38,744 nucleotides of DNA from contig JACPAL010000014.1 of NCBI GenBank assembly GCA_016180855.1, forward strand, positions 1-38,744, in the 5' to 3' direction. Under the pieces are notes generated by a model, which saw only the letters and a program-made list of their open reading frames with translations, did not search any database and was not told the DNA's origin. The stretch comes from Deltaproteobacteria bacterium. GTDB lineage: Bacteria; UBA10199; JACPAL01. This document shows, one piece after another, positions 1 to 12,340 of the stretch. Each line of letters begins with the position of its first letter. The stretch's first letter is position 1. The position numbers and the translations under genes were made by a program.

Positions 1-36
1 CATGACGTATCTGAAAAGCCAAAAAAATCAGTGAAA

Positions 37-2721
37 TTACTCGCTCAGCACTAGTCCTGAGTGAATAAATTCGTCACCGAATTTATGAATCGAAGGACTT
101 AGATTCAACAGGTAATCCCGAATCGCCTCGGACTGCTTCCGACTGCTTCCGCCGAGAATCTCTTGCGGGGCTGACTCATCGTTCGGCAGAAAGCCTGGCA
201 TCACAACCCCGGGCGTAAATTTCTGCGGGTCCTTGAGCCATTCCGGAATGAACTCGGGACGGATCCTCTCACGTACAAGCGCCAGATCCGGTCCCCACTG
301 GGCCGGTGCGCCAGGAGGGACAACTCCCCCACGGGCATGACAGGAGTAGCAACTAAAGTAGTCCCGTGAGATCAGTTTTTCCGCCGCCTGCCGCACATCG
401 GGTGACATAACAGGAGGCTTTGTCGGCGAATAAAAATCGGGTCTCACACCGTTCAAAGAGGAAAAGTAGCTGATGATCGCGTTTGCCTGTTCATCCGTAA
501 AACCAAAATTTGGCATCCTGACCTTGATCCAGGGACGAATCTTCGTCCGGGAGGGGTCCTTCAAGAAATCAAACATAAACTCAGGACGAACACGGGCGCC
601 AATGCCATCGAGGATCGGAGGAGGTGCCTCTCCTTCGGCCAGATAATCCTGGATCAGTCTCCCCTCCCCCTCAATCGTATGACATCCTTTACAGTTCAAT
701 CGCGCCACGAGACGACGCCCTTCATCGATCTTTGCCTGATTTATGCGAACCTTGGACATTGTAAACCGCTCCGGCACCTCCTCCTTCTTGAGGCCTGAGA
801 GGAAGAGAACGAGGGCATGCACCTCCTCGTCCGAGAGCCCAAAATTTGGCATCACGGAGCTTGTCTTTTCCGTCAGATACCTCTGGGGATCTTTCAACTT
901 ACCGGCGATCCAGTCATGCCAGGTGCGTGGGACATCCGAATCACCAAAGTCGAGTTCATAAACCGCCTTTCTGCCAATGGTGCTCAAATCCACGGACAGT
1001 TTGGACGCCTTTTCAAAGCCCTGAATGACATGACAACCATAACAGCCATAACGGGAGACAATGAGGAAACCTTCCTTCGCCTTTTCAGGATCATGAAGGG
1101 CAGTTCTGATCTGCTCGTCTCTTTCAAGTGGTTTGCCCTGACGGACAAGATAGGCGGTGATATGAGCCGCCTCCTGGGGGGTCAGATGGAGTCTCGGCAT
1201 TTTGGCCTCAGGATTGTAGAGCTTCGGATCCTGAACCCAGTTGTAGATCCAATCCGCAGAGCTCTTTTCGCCGATTCGATCAAGGTCCGAAGCGAGTCCG
1301 GTTCCCTTCTCGCCCATACGGTGACAACCAAGACAGCCGACCGTTTCAAAGAGCTGCTGACCCATAACGGGATCACCACCCGGGTAACGACCAAACGGAA
1401 ATGAATAGTCCTGCGAAACACTCAAGAGGTACGCCGCCACTTTTTCAGTCTGCCCCACCCCGGTCTGTTCCAGAGGGATGTTTGGCATCTTTGCATGAGG
1501 GAGATAATCTTTCGGATTCTTGATCCACCGGACAAGCCATTCCTCGTTCACCTTGGAACCGATCTTCTGCAGAGAGGGCCCAACCCTGGGAGCCGCTTCA
1601 AAACCCTGAACATTATGACAACCGGTACATCCCAAGTTCCAGAAAAGCTTTTTTCCCTTCAATGCCACATCGGCGAACGGGAGGTTCCACTGATCCTGAT
1701 GACACTTGAAGCAGGACGCCTGCATCGAGTCACCTCGAAGAAGCGGTCTCTCCCAATGCTTGTCAATGCCATGAACAAAGTCATGCTCTTCGAGCGGTTT
1801 CCCCTTGATCTGGGTGGCACGCCCCTGCCCCCCATGACAGGTGGTACAACCAAACTTCTCGACGGGGTGTGAGGCAAAGATTTCAGTACGATGCGGATGG
1901 GTTTTGAACGGATTTTTTTCATTCTCAAAACCGTCCCGATTGATTGCAACGTGGCAAGATTGGCAGCGATCAACCGTACCCCACTGAACCTCAGCCCCCT
2001 TGCCCAGGTCGTCAATAACAACCTGCTGGAGATCAAAACTGCGGGACCGGACCTCTTGGATCTTCTTCCTGATATTTTCAAGTGGTTCAAAATGCTTCTC
2101 TTCTGCCTTTTGCCATTTTTTTAGCTCCCCCTCATATTGGTCCAAAATCGCCTGGGCCTCCAGAAGCCGCTCGGAGGCATCCATCTCATTTTTCTTTAAT
2201 TCCTTGAGCCGCTCTTCCAGCTCATAGTACTTTTTCTTCTGTTCCTCGACCTCCTCTTGATGGCCCGTCTCGAGGGCATGCTTCCATTCATAAAAGGTCT
2301 CATCCTGGTCTGCCTTCGCAAAACCGTAGCGTTGCTTCGCATCTTCATGACGAATCTTGCGTTCCTTCCACTCTTTCTTTGCCTTGCGGTACGCTTCCCC
2401 TTCCAATGCAACCTCAGCCGCCTCCCTTCTCAAACGAATTCGGCGCAGCGAAATATTCTCTTCGGTCACCTGGTCATCCGGTAGGAGATCGTTCTGTTGA
2501 TCCGTCTGTTCAAGAGACTGCTGCGTTGTCTTCCGCTCTTCCTTCAAGCGACCCAGCTCCAGGAGATTGAACTCACCCTGATACCGTTTCCAGCTCCTCC
2601 GGATCACAAATTCATCAAGATAGGCCCAAAGGCTCACCAACAGGAAAAGGCTCCCCAGAACAAATAACCACTTGCTGTAGGAGACCTTTTCAATCGGATC
2701 TGTTTCTTGTGGAGTCGCCAT
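37..2721 (-). CDS. Octaheme cytochrome c with N-terminal anchor and coiled coil, bc-complex partner
   Basis: Probable electron-accepting subunit of the quinol:cytochrome c reductase encoded just upstream. The 894-residue product has a short cytoplasmic N-terminus, one membrane segment (about residues 18-36) and a highly charged coiled-coil region (about 50-235). Eight CXXCH heme sites follow, starting at residues 253, 292, 337, 365, 463, 560, 677 and 791. The last five each sit in a class I cytochrome c-like module with a later MP(N/R/G) motif that can supply the distal Met ligand (M412, M508, M624, M736, M841). The first three lack such a Met and are probably bis-His or differently ligated. 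The rest is predicted periplasmic. It starts 9 bp after the subunit IV gene and is the last gene of that set visible. A further ATG on this strand at the window edge (3-1) may begin another gene. Heme count is directly visible; the role is inferred from context. Confidence 0.9.
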   Translation of the reverse strand: MATPQETDPIEKVSYSKWLFVLGSLFLLVSLWAYLDEFVIRRSWKRYQGEFNLLELGRLKEERKTTQQSLEQTDQQNDLLPDDQVTEENISLRRIRLRREAAEVALEGEAYRKAKKEWKERKIRHEDAKQRYGFAKADQDETFYEWKHALETGHQEEVEEQKKKYYELEERLKELKKNEMDASERLLEAQAILDQYEGELKKWQKAEEKHFEPLENIRKKIQEVRSRSFDLQQVVIDDLGKGAEVQWGTVDRCQSCHVAINRDGFENEKNPFKTHPHRTEIFASHPVEKFGCTTCHGGQGRATQIKGKPLEEHDFVHGIDKHWERPLLRGDSMQASCFKCHQDQWNLPFADVALKGKKLFWNLGCTGCHNVQGFEAAPRVGPSLQKIGSKVNEEWLVRWIKNPKDYLPHAKMPNIPLEQTGVGQTEKVAAYLLSVSQDYSFPFGRYPGGDPVMGQQLFETVGCLGCHRMGEKGTGLASDLDRIGEKSSADWIYNWVQDPKLYNPEAKMPRLHLTPQEAAHITAYLVRQGKPLERDEQIRTALHDPEKAKEGFLIVSRYGCYGCHVIQGFEKASKLSVDLSTIGRKAVYELDFGDSDVPRTWHDWIAGKLKDPQRYLTEKTSSVMPNFGLSDEEVHALVLFLSGLKKEEVPERFTMSKVRINQAKIDEGRRLVARLNCKGCHTIEGEGRLIQDYLAEGEAPPPILDGIGARVRPEFMFDFLKDPSRTKIRPWIKVRMPNFGFTDEQANAIISYFSSLNGVRPDFYSPTKPPVMSPDVRQAAEKLISRDYFSCYSCHARGGVVPPGAPAQWGPDLALVRERIRPEFIPEWLKDPQKFTPGVVMPGFLPNDESAPQEILGGSSRKQSEAIRDYLLNLSPSIHKFGDEFIHSGLVLSE

Positions 2722-2730
2722 GACGTTTTC

Positions 2731-3534
2731 TCAGATATTGAGTCCAATCCAGGGCAGCGAGCAGATATACTTGATGTTCAATGTCCATCGCAGGAGCATT
2801 TTGATCGGCAAGGCCATCATGGTAAGAAAAAGAAAGGCCACAATACCATAGCGAACCGCTCCCAGCTTCTGAAGCGTCTCGCTCGTCTTACTCTTCCAGC
2901 GGTAATAGAGAACGCCTGTCGAATAGTAAGCCGCTATCAATCCTAATCCGAAGAGGGCGGCCATCACCTTTCCACGTAAGAAGTCGATCCCGAAGGTCTG
3001 GGCAATCCAGATATTAAGATCGACGTTGGTCAGTGCCACGACCTTGTGGGGATCCCACTCCTCCCAGGGTGCAAAGAAGTTCCAGCCCGGGCCCCTCAGA
3101 AAAACTCCAACAACAATAAGAAAAATCCAAAGGATGAGAAAACCAAAACAGAACGTTCCAACCGCAAACGGCCGCTCACGAAATGTGTAGTAGCCAGATC
3201 CTTTTGGGTTGGTATCAATATAGGGAATGACCATAAGGCCAACAATAATCAAACTCGGCAGTACAACACCGGCCATCCAGGGATCAAAATAGACAAGCAT
3301 CTCCTGCAGACCAAGAAAATACCACGGGGCCTTTGACGGATTGGGCGTCTTCGCCGGATTGGCCGGCTCCTCCAGGGGGGCGTCGATGACGATTGACCAG
3401 ACGGTGATCCCTATCAAGGCGATCAATCCGATAATGAACTCAACCTTTACCAGATGGGGCCATGTGTGGACCTTGTCCGGATTCAGGGAGGAGGCGGGAA
3501 CAATTTTATCACCTGCTTTGTGCGGTTCTGTCAT
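2731..3534 (-). CDS. petD: Cytochrome b C-terminal half (subunit IV-like) of bc/b6f-type complex
   Basis: Membrane subunit that with the cytochrome b6 half forms the quinol-oxidising (Qo) site. The 267-residue product has hydrophobic segments near 31-50, 88-105, 124-147, 187-210 and 228-245. The Qo-site motif, PEWY in classical complexes, reads A-P-W-Y at residues 69-72, followed by FLGLQE. Variation at this motif is known to track with quinone type and potential, so a low-potential quinone such as menaquinone is plausible but not shown. It is longer than plant or cyanobacterial subunit IV, with extra helices at the C-terminus. It lies 84 bp after the cytochrome b6 gene, with a palindromic repeat in the gap, and 9 bp before the octaheme cytochrome gene. 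Confidence 0.9.
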   Translation of the reverse strand: MTEPHKAGDKIVPASSLNPDKVHTWPHLVKVEFIIGLIALIGITVWSIVIDAPLEEPANPAKTPNPSKAPWYFLGLQEMLVYFDPWMAGVVLPSLIIVGLMVIPYIDTNPKGSGYYTFRERPFAVGTFCFGFLILWIFLIVVGVFLRGPGWNFFAPWEEWDPHKVVALTNVDLNIWIAQTFGIDFLRGKVMAALFGLGLIAAYYSTGVLYYRWKSKTSETLQKLGAVRYGIVAFLFLTMMALPIKMLLRWTLNIKYICSLPWIGLNI

Positions 3535-3557
3535 AGCAATAAGCTAATTCCTTAATC

Positions 3558-3617
3558 TCCCTCTCCCCTTGAGGGAGAGGGAATCCATTCGCCAAAGGCG
3601 GAGGACGGGGTGAGGGG
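3558..3617. repeat. REP-like palindromic element between the two cytochrome b genes
   Basis: A 10-bp inverted repeat (TCCCTCTCCC at 3558-3567, matched at 3573-3582 around a 5-nt loop) is followed by a smaller hairpin (GCC-AAA-GGC, 3591-3599) and a G-rich end reading GGGGTGAGGGGG. This layout resembles the dispersed intergenic repeats with TCCCTCTCCC/GGGAGAGGGA arms seen in many bacterial genomes. It fills nearly all of the 84-bp gap between the petB- and petD-like genes, so it is transcribed within the operon and could act in mRNA processing or attenuation. No other copy occurs in this window. Confidence 0.5.
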
Positions 3618-3618
3618 G

Positions 3619-4422
3619 TCACAACGGCCCTGAGATGCCCCCGTCTTTCCGTACTCTCCAAAAGTGAACAATCATTAATACCGCTGCGGCAATCGGAATA
3701 AAAATACAATGGAGCACATAAAATCGAAGCAGCGTCGGTGCGCCAACAATCGTCCCTGCCGTTAGAAAAGAGCGGGCGTCATATCGGGGGGTGATCACGC
3801 CCGTTAGCTGTTGCATCTGTTCCGCAAGCGGTCCTTCGTGCCCGAGCAACGGGGTCGCCCGTGCCATGTTGGTCCCGACCGTCACAGCCCAGATGGAGAG
3901 CTGATCCCACGGGAGAAGATATCCGGTAAATGAGAGAAGAAATGTGAGGACAAGAAGCAGGACCCCAACGACCCAGTTAAACTCCCGTGGCGGTTTATAG
4001 GAGCCGGTCATAAAGACACGAAACATGTGAAGCATGACAAGAATGACCATCCCGTGCGCCCCCCAGCGATGCATGTTTCTCATCACCATCCCGAACGGGA
4101 CATCAAACTGGAGATATTTCATGTCGACGAAGGCATATTCAGCAACGGGGCGATAGTAAAACATCAGGATCACGCCCGTGACGGTCAGAATCAGGAAAAA
4201 GAGAAAGGTCAGACCACCCGCACACCAGGTATAGGAAATCTTGATCCCGTGGCGCCGCATCTTGGAGGGATGAAGGTGCAGGAAGACATTCGAGGCGGTC
4301 ATGAGGACACGATTACGCGCCGTGTCTTTGTAACCATGTCGAAAGATCGATTTCCAGACGTAGGAATCAACGATCAATTTTCTCAACTCTTCATATTGGG
4401 CTTTAAATTGGATTAAGTTCAT
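3619..4422 (-). CDS. petB: Cytochrome b6-type cytochrome b N-terminal half
   Basis: Diheme membrane subunit of the quinol:cytochrome c reductase. The 267-residue product has four main hydrophobic helices. Heme b ligands are visible as H118 and H132 (13 residues between) and H238 and H253 (14 between), the spacing of b6-type proteins. Cys67, in the stretch [10 protein letters not shown], aligns with the cysteine that covalently holds the extra heme c(n) in cytochrome b6 and in Bacillus-type complexes, so a third, covalent heme is likely. A GYLLPWDQ stretch (167-174) matches the conserved b6 region. The start chosen is the ATG at 4422, which overlaps the Rieske stop codon as ATGA; an upstream in-frame ATG at 4452 would lie inside the Rieske gene. 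Confidence 0.92.
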   Translation of the reverse strand: MNLIQFKAQYEELRKLIVDSYVWKSIFRHGYKDTARNRVLMTASNVFLHLHPSKMRRHGIKISYTWCAGGLTFLFFLILTVTGVILMFYYRPVAEYAFVDMKYLQFDVPFGMVMRNMHRWGAHGMVILVMLHMFRVFMTGSYKPPREFNWVVGVLLLVLTFLLSFTGYLLPWDQLSIWAVTVGTNMARATPLLGHEGPLAEQMQQLTGVITPRYDARSFLTAGTIVGAPTLLRFYVLHCIFIPIAAAVLMIVHFWRVRKDGGISGPL

Positions 4423-4955
4423 AAAACGACAAACGCCTCCGGATTCTCCCACTCCCCCTTCTCATACAAAAATTTTCTGCTCTTATCGACGATCAATTCC
4501 CCTTCCGCATCAAGCCGCACGGCATATCTTTCAAGAGGGCGCGGGGCCGGGCCCTCAAAATTAATCCCCTCCATCGTAAATCCGCTGCCATGGCAGGGAC
4601 ATTTGAATTTAGTTTCTAGGGGGAGCCAGCGCGGGGTGCATCCGAGATGCGTGCAGATCGCCTGAATCGCAATGATCTTTCCCTTCTCCCTCAGAATCCA
4701 GACCCGCTGTTCCTCTTTGAAACGCTCACTCACCTCCCCCTCAACATAATCCTCCGGCTTGCCGGCCTTGAAGATCGGTGACGGTTCAAAAAGAACGCGG
4801 GGGAACATAAAGCGGACAAACCCCAGAAGCCCCAAACCGATCGCCGAGAGAAAAGCACCCCACCCGGCAAAGCCGAAAAATTCCCGCCGGGTCCAGAGGT
4901 TCCTCTCGTCCCCCCTCTTCGTGATGCCTTCGCTTCCTGGAATCGTGCTTTGCAT
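4419..4955 (-). CDS. petC: Rieske iron-sulfur protein of bc complex, Tat-exported
   Basis: [2Fe-2S] subunit that carries electrons from the Qo site to cytochrome c. In the 178-residue form starting at 4955, a twin-arginine motif (TRREFF, residues 22-27) precedes one hydrophobic helix (about 30-50), which serves as signal and anchor. Cluster ligands are C101 and H103 (CTHLGC) and C119 and H122 (CPCHGSGF); C106 and C121 can form the usual disulfide. The start at 4955 is preferred because AGGAC lies just upstream and the N-terminus then fits Rieske proteins; the longer frame to 5087 adds an unlike leader. The stop overlaps the petB-like start by 4 bp. It lies 58 bp after purA on the same strand. 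Confidence 0.93.
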   Translation of the reverse strand: MQSTIPGSEGITKRGDERNLWTRREFFGFAGWGAFLSAIGLGLLGFVRFMFPRVLFEPSPIFKAGKPEDYVEGEVSERFKEEQRVWILREKGKIIAIQAICTHLGCTPRWLPLETKFKCPCHGSGFTMEGINFEGPAPRPLERYAVRLDAEGELIVDKSRKFLYEKGEWENPEAFVVL

Positions 4956-5013
4956 AAAAGTCCTAAAAAAGATGGCTTTTTTAGCAAGAGTGGGAAGAGC
5001 GGTCAAATGAAAA

Positions 5014-7884
<2,871 letters not shown>

Positions 7885-7892
<8 letters not shown>

Positions 7893-9018
7893 GCAGCACC
7901 TTCATGGCAGCCCCGACACCGGCCCCCATTTCAAAACGATAGCCCAAATCGGCCAGCGTCCATTCCAACGCCGCCAAAACCGTCACGACATCGAGGTCAT
8001 CATAATGTCCCATGTGAGCCAGGCGAAATATCTTGCCTTTAAAATCATCCTGGCCGCCGGCAATCGTCAGATTATATTTCTCTTGAAGCGTCTTGTAGAT
8101 CTTCTGACCATCAATACCCGAGGGAGCGATTACTGCGGTGAGCGAATTGACGGGCGATTTTGCAAACAGCGCGAGACCCAATGCGGTCACCCCCGCCCTC
8201 ATCCCGTCAGAGAGACGCTGATGCCTCTCAAAAAGGGGTTGGAGCCCCTCTGTCTGCATCGCCTTGAGTCTCTCGGCCAAACCAAAAATCAACCCGATCG
8301 CCGGTGTATAGGCGGTCTGATTCGTTACAAGACCTTTGAGTTCCTTTCGAAAATCAAAGTAAAACCTGGGGAGATTCCCCTTTTCAGCCGCCTGCCAGGC
8401 CTTGTCCGACAGGCCGATCAAGGCAAGTCCGGGTGGCAACGCAAGCGCCTTCTGAGAGGCACCAATCAATGCATCGATCCCCCATCGGTCCATTGGAAGA
8501 TCCATAGCACCCAGCGCGGAGATTGCATCGACCACTAAAAGACAATCTTTCATGCCACGGGTCAAATCGGCCAGTTTTTCAATCGGATGAGTGACACCCG
8601 TGGAGCTTTCGGACGCCTGAACAAGCACCCCCTTGTAGCCACCTTTTTTGAGAAGTTTTTCAACATCAGCCGGGGAAACAGCCTCGCCCCAAGGAACTTT
8701 GATGATCTCTGGCTCTACCCCATACGCCTTGCAGATCTTCCACCAGCGTTCACCAAATTTACCTCCATCTACAACGATGACCTTCTCTCCCTTTGAAAAG
8801 AGGTTGGTCACTGCCCCTTCCATCGCGCCCGTTCCGGACGAGGCGAGAATCAAGATCTCGTTTTTGGTCTGGAAAAGCCACTTCAGACCACGACGGACTT
8901 CCTCTAATACCGCCTCAAAGGCACGCGTCCGGTGGTGGATGATCGAACCCGCCATCGCCAGCGAGGCCGATTCAGCGACCGCCGTCGGGCCGGGTGCAAA
9001 AAGTCTGTATTTCCGCAT
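7885..9018 (-). CDS. Class V PLP aminotransferase, probable serine-pathway (SerC-substitute) enzyme
   Basis: Belongs to the class V family that includes serine-glyoxylate, alanine-glyoxylate and some phosphoserine aminotransferases. The 377-residue product has the PLP lysine K190 in GASQKAL, the PLP-N1 aspartate D164 in VVDAIS, and the SSGTGAME phosphate-binding region (60-67). Its stop region overlaps serA by 8 bp. In several bacteria and archaea a class V enzyme of this kind next to serA makes phosphoserine from phosphohydroxypyruvate in place of SerC, and that is the most likely job here. A serine- or alanine-glyoxylate aminotransferase is the alternative, which sequence reading alone cannot exclude. 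Confidence 0.88.
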
Positions 9019-9056
9019 GGTAGACGATCGCTTTTAATCTCAGCCGTTATTATGAG

Positions 9057-10244
9057 TCAAGGAGAAGAAGATCTTTTCAGTTTGAGCCGCAAGGCATTTA
9101 ATCGGATAAATCCTTCTGCATCCGCCTGATGATAAACCGAGTCCTTTTCAAACGTGGCATAATCTTCCCTGAAAAGCGATCGGGGAGACTTACGCCCGAC
9201 CACACCACAGTTTCCTTTATAGAGTTTCAAGCGTACCTTGCCGGTCACATTTTTTTGCGCCTCATCGATCAATTTCTGGAGAACCTCCCGCTCCGGAGAA
9301 AACCAGTACCCATAATAGACGAGCTCTGCGTATCGGGAAATCAACGAGTCTCGAAGGTGCATCACCTCCCGATCCATTGTCAGGCTCTCTATTGCCCGAT
9401 GGGCAACATGGAGAACGGTCCCTCCTGGAGTTTCGTAAACCCCGCGACTTTTCATCCCGACATACCGGTTCTCAACAATGTCGGTGCGACCGATCCCATG
9501 CGCTCCCGCAATCCGATTCAAACGCTCAAGGAGCCTGGCAGGCGACAATTTTCTGCCATTGACCGCAACCGGATTCCCCCGCTGGTATTCAACCTCAATC
9601 GTGATTGGTTTCGTGGGGGCGGCCTCCGGATTGCGGGTCATGGTAAAAAGGTTTTGAGGAGGCTCTTTCCATGGATCTTCCAGAATTCCACCTTCGTAGC
9701 TGATATGAAAGAGATTCTGATCCGAGCTGTAAGGTTTCGCCCTAGTCACCGGGACCGGTACCCCCTGCCTTTTGGCATACGCCATCAGATCTGACCGTGA
9801 CTTGAAGTCCCACTCCCTCCAGGGGGCGATGACCCGGGCATCCGGCTTCAAGGCATAGTAGGTCAATTCAAACCGGACCTGGTCATTCCCCTTGCCCGTC
9901 GCTCCGTGGGCCAGCGCATCTGCCTTTTCCCTAACCGCCACCTCCAATTGCTTTTTGGCAATGAGAGGGCGCGCAATCGAGGTTCCCAAAAGGTAGCCTC
10001 CTTCATAAACGGCATTTGCGCGAAGCATCGGAAAGACGAAATCGCCGACAAACTCTTCCCGCAGGTCGGCAACGTACGCCCGCTTGGCACCCGACCGGAG
10101 AGCCTTTTCTCTGATGCGGGTAAAGTCCTCCTTCTGTCCGATATCGGCAATAAAGCAGACCACCTCGCTCTGATAGTTTTCCTTGAGCCAATGAACCATG
10201 ACCGAGGTATCAAGCCCACCCGAGTAGGCGAGGACAATTTTCAT
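9057..10244 (-). CDS. argG: Argininosuccinate synthase
   Basis: Seventh step of arginine synthesis: joins citrulline and aspartate using ATP. The N-terminal PP-loop SGGLDTS (residues 8-14) is intact, and the [12 protein letters not shown] stretch that binds citrulline and aspartate is present. At 395 residues the length matches the family. The start overlaps the argF stop by 4 bp, so argF and argG are coupled. 38 bp separate it from the downstream aminotransferase. No argH is seen in the window, so the last arginine step must be encoded elsewhere. Confidence 0.97.
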   Translation of the reverse strand: MKIVLAYSGGLDTSVMVHWLKENYQSEVVCFIADIGQKEDFTRIREKALRSGAKRAYVADLREEFVGDFVFPMLRANAVYEGGYLLGTSIARPLIAKKQLEVAVREKADALAHGATGKGNDQVRFELTYYALKPDARVIAPWREWDFKSRSDLMAYAKRQGVPVPVTRAKPYSSDQNLFHISYEGGILEDPWKEPPQNLFTMTRNPEAAPTKPITIEVEYQRGNPVAVNGRKLSPARLLERLNRIAGAHGIGRTDIVENRYVGMKSRGVYETPGGTVLHVAHRAIESLTMDREVMHLRDSLISRYAELVYYGYWFSPEREVLQKLIDEAQKNVTGKVRLKLYKGNCGVVGRKSPRSLFREDYATFEKDSVYHQADAEGFIRLNALRLKLKRSSSP

Positions 10245-11143
10245 TTTAACAACATCTCCAGTAATGCCTTCTGTACATGCAACCTATTTTCCGCCTGCTG
10301 CCAGATCCGTGACTGGGAGCCATCCATCACCTCATCCGTGATCTCCTCCCCTCGATGGGCCGGCAGGCAGTGGAGTACAATCGCATCCGGCGCCGCCTCT
10401 TTCAACAGTTTTTGATTGAGCTGATACGGCTGGAACCGTCTCCTCTTTTCCTCCTCCTCTTTCTGTCCCATGGAAAACCAGGTGTCGGTATTGACAACGG
10501 CGGCACCCCGTACCGCCTCGACCGGATCGTCGGTTATTATGACAGAAACATCCTTTTGATTCCGCGCCACTTCCAGGATTTGCCGATCCGGCTCAAATCC
10601 GTGAGGCGTTGCAACGACGAGGGGAAATCGGAGAAGGAGGGCGGCCTGGATCCAGCTATTGGCGATGTTATTCCCATCACCGATGTAGGCAACCTTCCGT
10701 CGCTCCCTTTTGTTTTCCCCCACGGTGAAGAGATCCGCCAAGATCTGACAGGGATGGTAGAGGTCCGAGAGCCCGTTGATCACAGGGACATCGGACGCCT
10801 TGGCAAGCTCCTCAACAATCCCCTGCCCGTACGTCCTGATCAGGATCCCATGGGCATACCGCGAGAGAACCTTTGCCGTGTCGGCATAGGTCTCCCCCCG
10901 CCCGACCTGTGTCGTCCCCGACTCCAAATAGACGGCATCACCGCCCAGCTCCCTCATCGCTATCTCAAAAGAGACGCGGGTGCGGGTTGAGGTCTTTTCA
11001 AAAAGCATTGCGAGTGTCTTCCCCCGAAGCGTACTCCGCACCTTCCCCCTCTTTCTCTCCTTCTTTAAAAGGGTCGCTTTTCTGAAAAGAGACTCGATCT
11101 CTTTGGCGGATAGGTCAGAGAGGCTTTTGAGATCCTTCTTCAT
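10241..11143 (-). CDS. argF: Ornithine carbamoyltransferase
   Basis: Makes citrulline from ornithine and carbamoyl phosphate. The carbamoyl-phosphate motif STRTR (residues 52-56), the HPCQ motif and the [10 protein letters not shown] ornithine-loop motif are all present. The 300-residue length is typical of the anabolic enzyme. The start lies inside the end of argD (29-bp overlap) and the stop overlaps argG by 4 bp, giving a tightly coupled argD-argF-argG block. Confidence 0.97.
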   Translation of the reverse strand: MKKDLKSLSDLSAKEIESLFRKATLLKKERKRGKVRSTLRGKTLAMLFEKTSTRTRVSFEIAMRELGGDAVYLESGTTQVGRGETYADTAKVLSRYAHGILIRTYGQGIVEELAKASDVPVINGLSDLYHPCQILADLFTVGENKRERRKVAYIGDGNNIANSWIQAALLLRFPLVVATPHGFEPDRQILEVARNQKDVSVIITDDPVEAVRGAAVVNTDTWFSMGQKEEEEKRRRFQPYQLNQKLLKEAAPDAIVLHCLPAHRGEEITDEVMDGSQSRIWQQAENRLHVQKALLEMLLK

Positions 11144-12323
11144 TCAATGCCTCTTTGAGGATTTTGATCCCAAAATCAATCTCCTTTTTACGAATTAGAA
11201 GCGACGGGGCCATTCGGATCGTCTGCGAACCAACGGCATTGATCAGGAGACCCTTTTTCAAGCAACGTTCAACAAACGGCCTTGCCTCACAGGTGAGGTC
11301 AATACCCCACAACAGGCCGACTCCCCTCACCTCCTGAACAATAGAATAATCGCCCGGAAGCTGTCTTAACAACCGCTCCAGATAGGGACTGATCTCACCA
11401 ACATTTGGAAGCGCCTCACCCGAAACAGCCTTCACCACTTCAAGCGCCACGGCGGTCACGAAAGGATTTCCACCAAACGTCGAGGCATGATCCCCCGGCA
11501 GAAACGCACTTGCGACGAAATCACGCGCGAGGAGCGCCCCGATCGGCAGTCCGTTGCCGAGCGCCTTCGCAAGTGTCATGATATCCGGGGCAATACCGGA
11601 GTGTTCATAGGCGAACATCTTCCCGGTCCTGCCGATCCCGACCTGGACCTCATCATAAATTAAAAGCAGTTTGTGTCTGTGACAGAGGTCACGGAGCCCT
11701 TTAAAATAGTCAGGCGATGGGAGACGGACACCCCCTTCCCCCTGAACCGGCTCCACCATAATCGCAATCGTCTGGGGAGACAGTATCTTTTCAAGAGAGC
11801 TCAGATCTCCAAAATCAGCGTAACGAAAACCCGGCAGGAGCGGCTCAAATCCTTTTTGGACCTTCTCCTGACCGGTCGCAGAGATCATTCCGAGCGTCCG
11901 GCCATGGAACGATCTGTTCATGGTAATCACTTCATACCGGTCCTGACCCAGAATTTTGCGCGCATACTTTCGTGCCAGTTTCACCGCCCCCTCGTTCGCC
12001 TCCGCCCCGCTGTTACAAAAAAAGACCTTGTCAGCAAAGGAGTGTTCAACCAGCCATTGGGCAAGCTCCGCCTGATGATCAAGATAAAAGACATTGCTTG
12101 TGTGGAGAAGTTTTCCCGCCTGAACCGCGATCGCACGAAGCACCCTGGGATCGGAATGCCCCAGATTACAGACCGCAATTCCGGAAAAAAAATCGAGGTA
12201 TTTCTTCCCCTCGGCATCCCATAACCAACAACCCCTCCCCTTGACCGGGGCCATTGGAAGGCGATTGTAGGTGTTCAGGAGGTATTTCTTGGAAAGCTCA
12301 ATAATCTCGGCGGTACTTGTCAT
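11115..12323 (-). CDS. argD: Acetylornithine aminotransferase
   Basis: PLP enzyme of the class III (ornithine) aminotransferase group that makes N-acetylornithine from the semialdehyde with glutamate. The 402-residue product has the FFCNSGAEANEGA motif (101-113), the PLP-contacting D224 and the Schiff-base lysine K253 in TLAKALGNGLPIGA. Its place next to argF and argG favours ArgD over other omega-aminotransferases. It may also serve as succinyldiaminopimelate aminotransferase, as in enteric bacteria. It begins 17 bp after glmS on the same strand and overlaps argF by 29 bp. Confidence 0.94.
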   Translation of the reverse strand: MTSTAEIIELSKKYLLNTYNRLPMAPVKGRGCWLWDAEGKKYLDFFSGIAVCNLGHSDPRVLRAIAVQAGKLLHTSNVFYLDHQAELAQWLVEHSFADKVFFCNSGAEANEGAVKLARKYARKILGQDRYEVITMNRSFHGRTLGMISATGQEKVQKGFEPLLPGFRYADFGDLSSLEKILSPQTIAIMVEPVQGEGGVRLPSPDYFKGLRDLCHRHKLLLIYDEVQVGIGRTGKMFAYEHSGIAPDIMTLAKALGNGLPIGALLARDFVASAFLPGDHASTFGGNPFVTAVALEVVKAVSGEALPNVGEISPYLERLLRQLPGDYSIVQEVRGVGLLWGIDLTCEARPFVERCLKKGLLINAVGSQTIRMAPSLLIRKKEIDFGIKILKEALNEEGSQKPL

Positions 12324-12340
12324 CTTCGTCTGTTCGTCGC

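Noticed and set aside
743-1872. Several plus-strand frames inside the octaheme cytochrome gene
   Set aside because: They are antisense to a gene with eight CXXCH motifs, and have no domain or start signal of their own.
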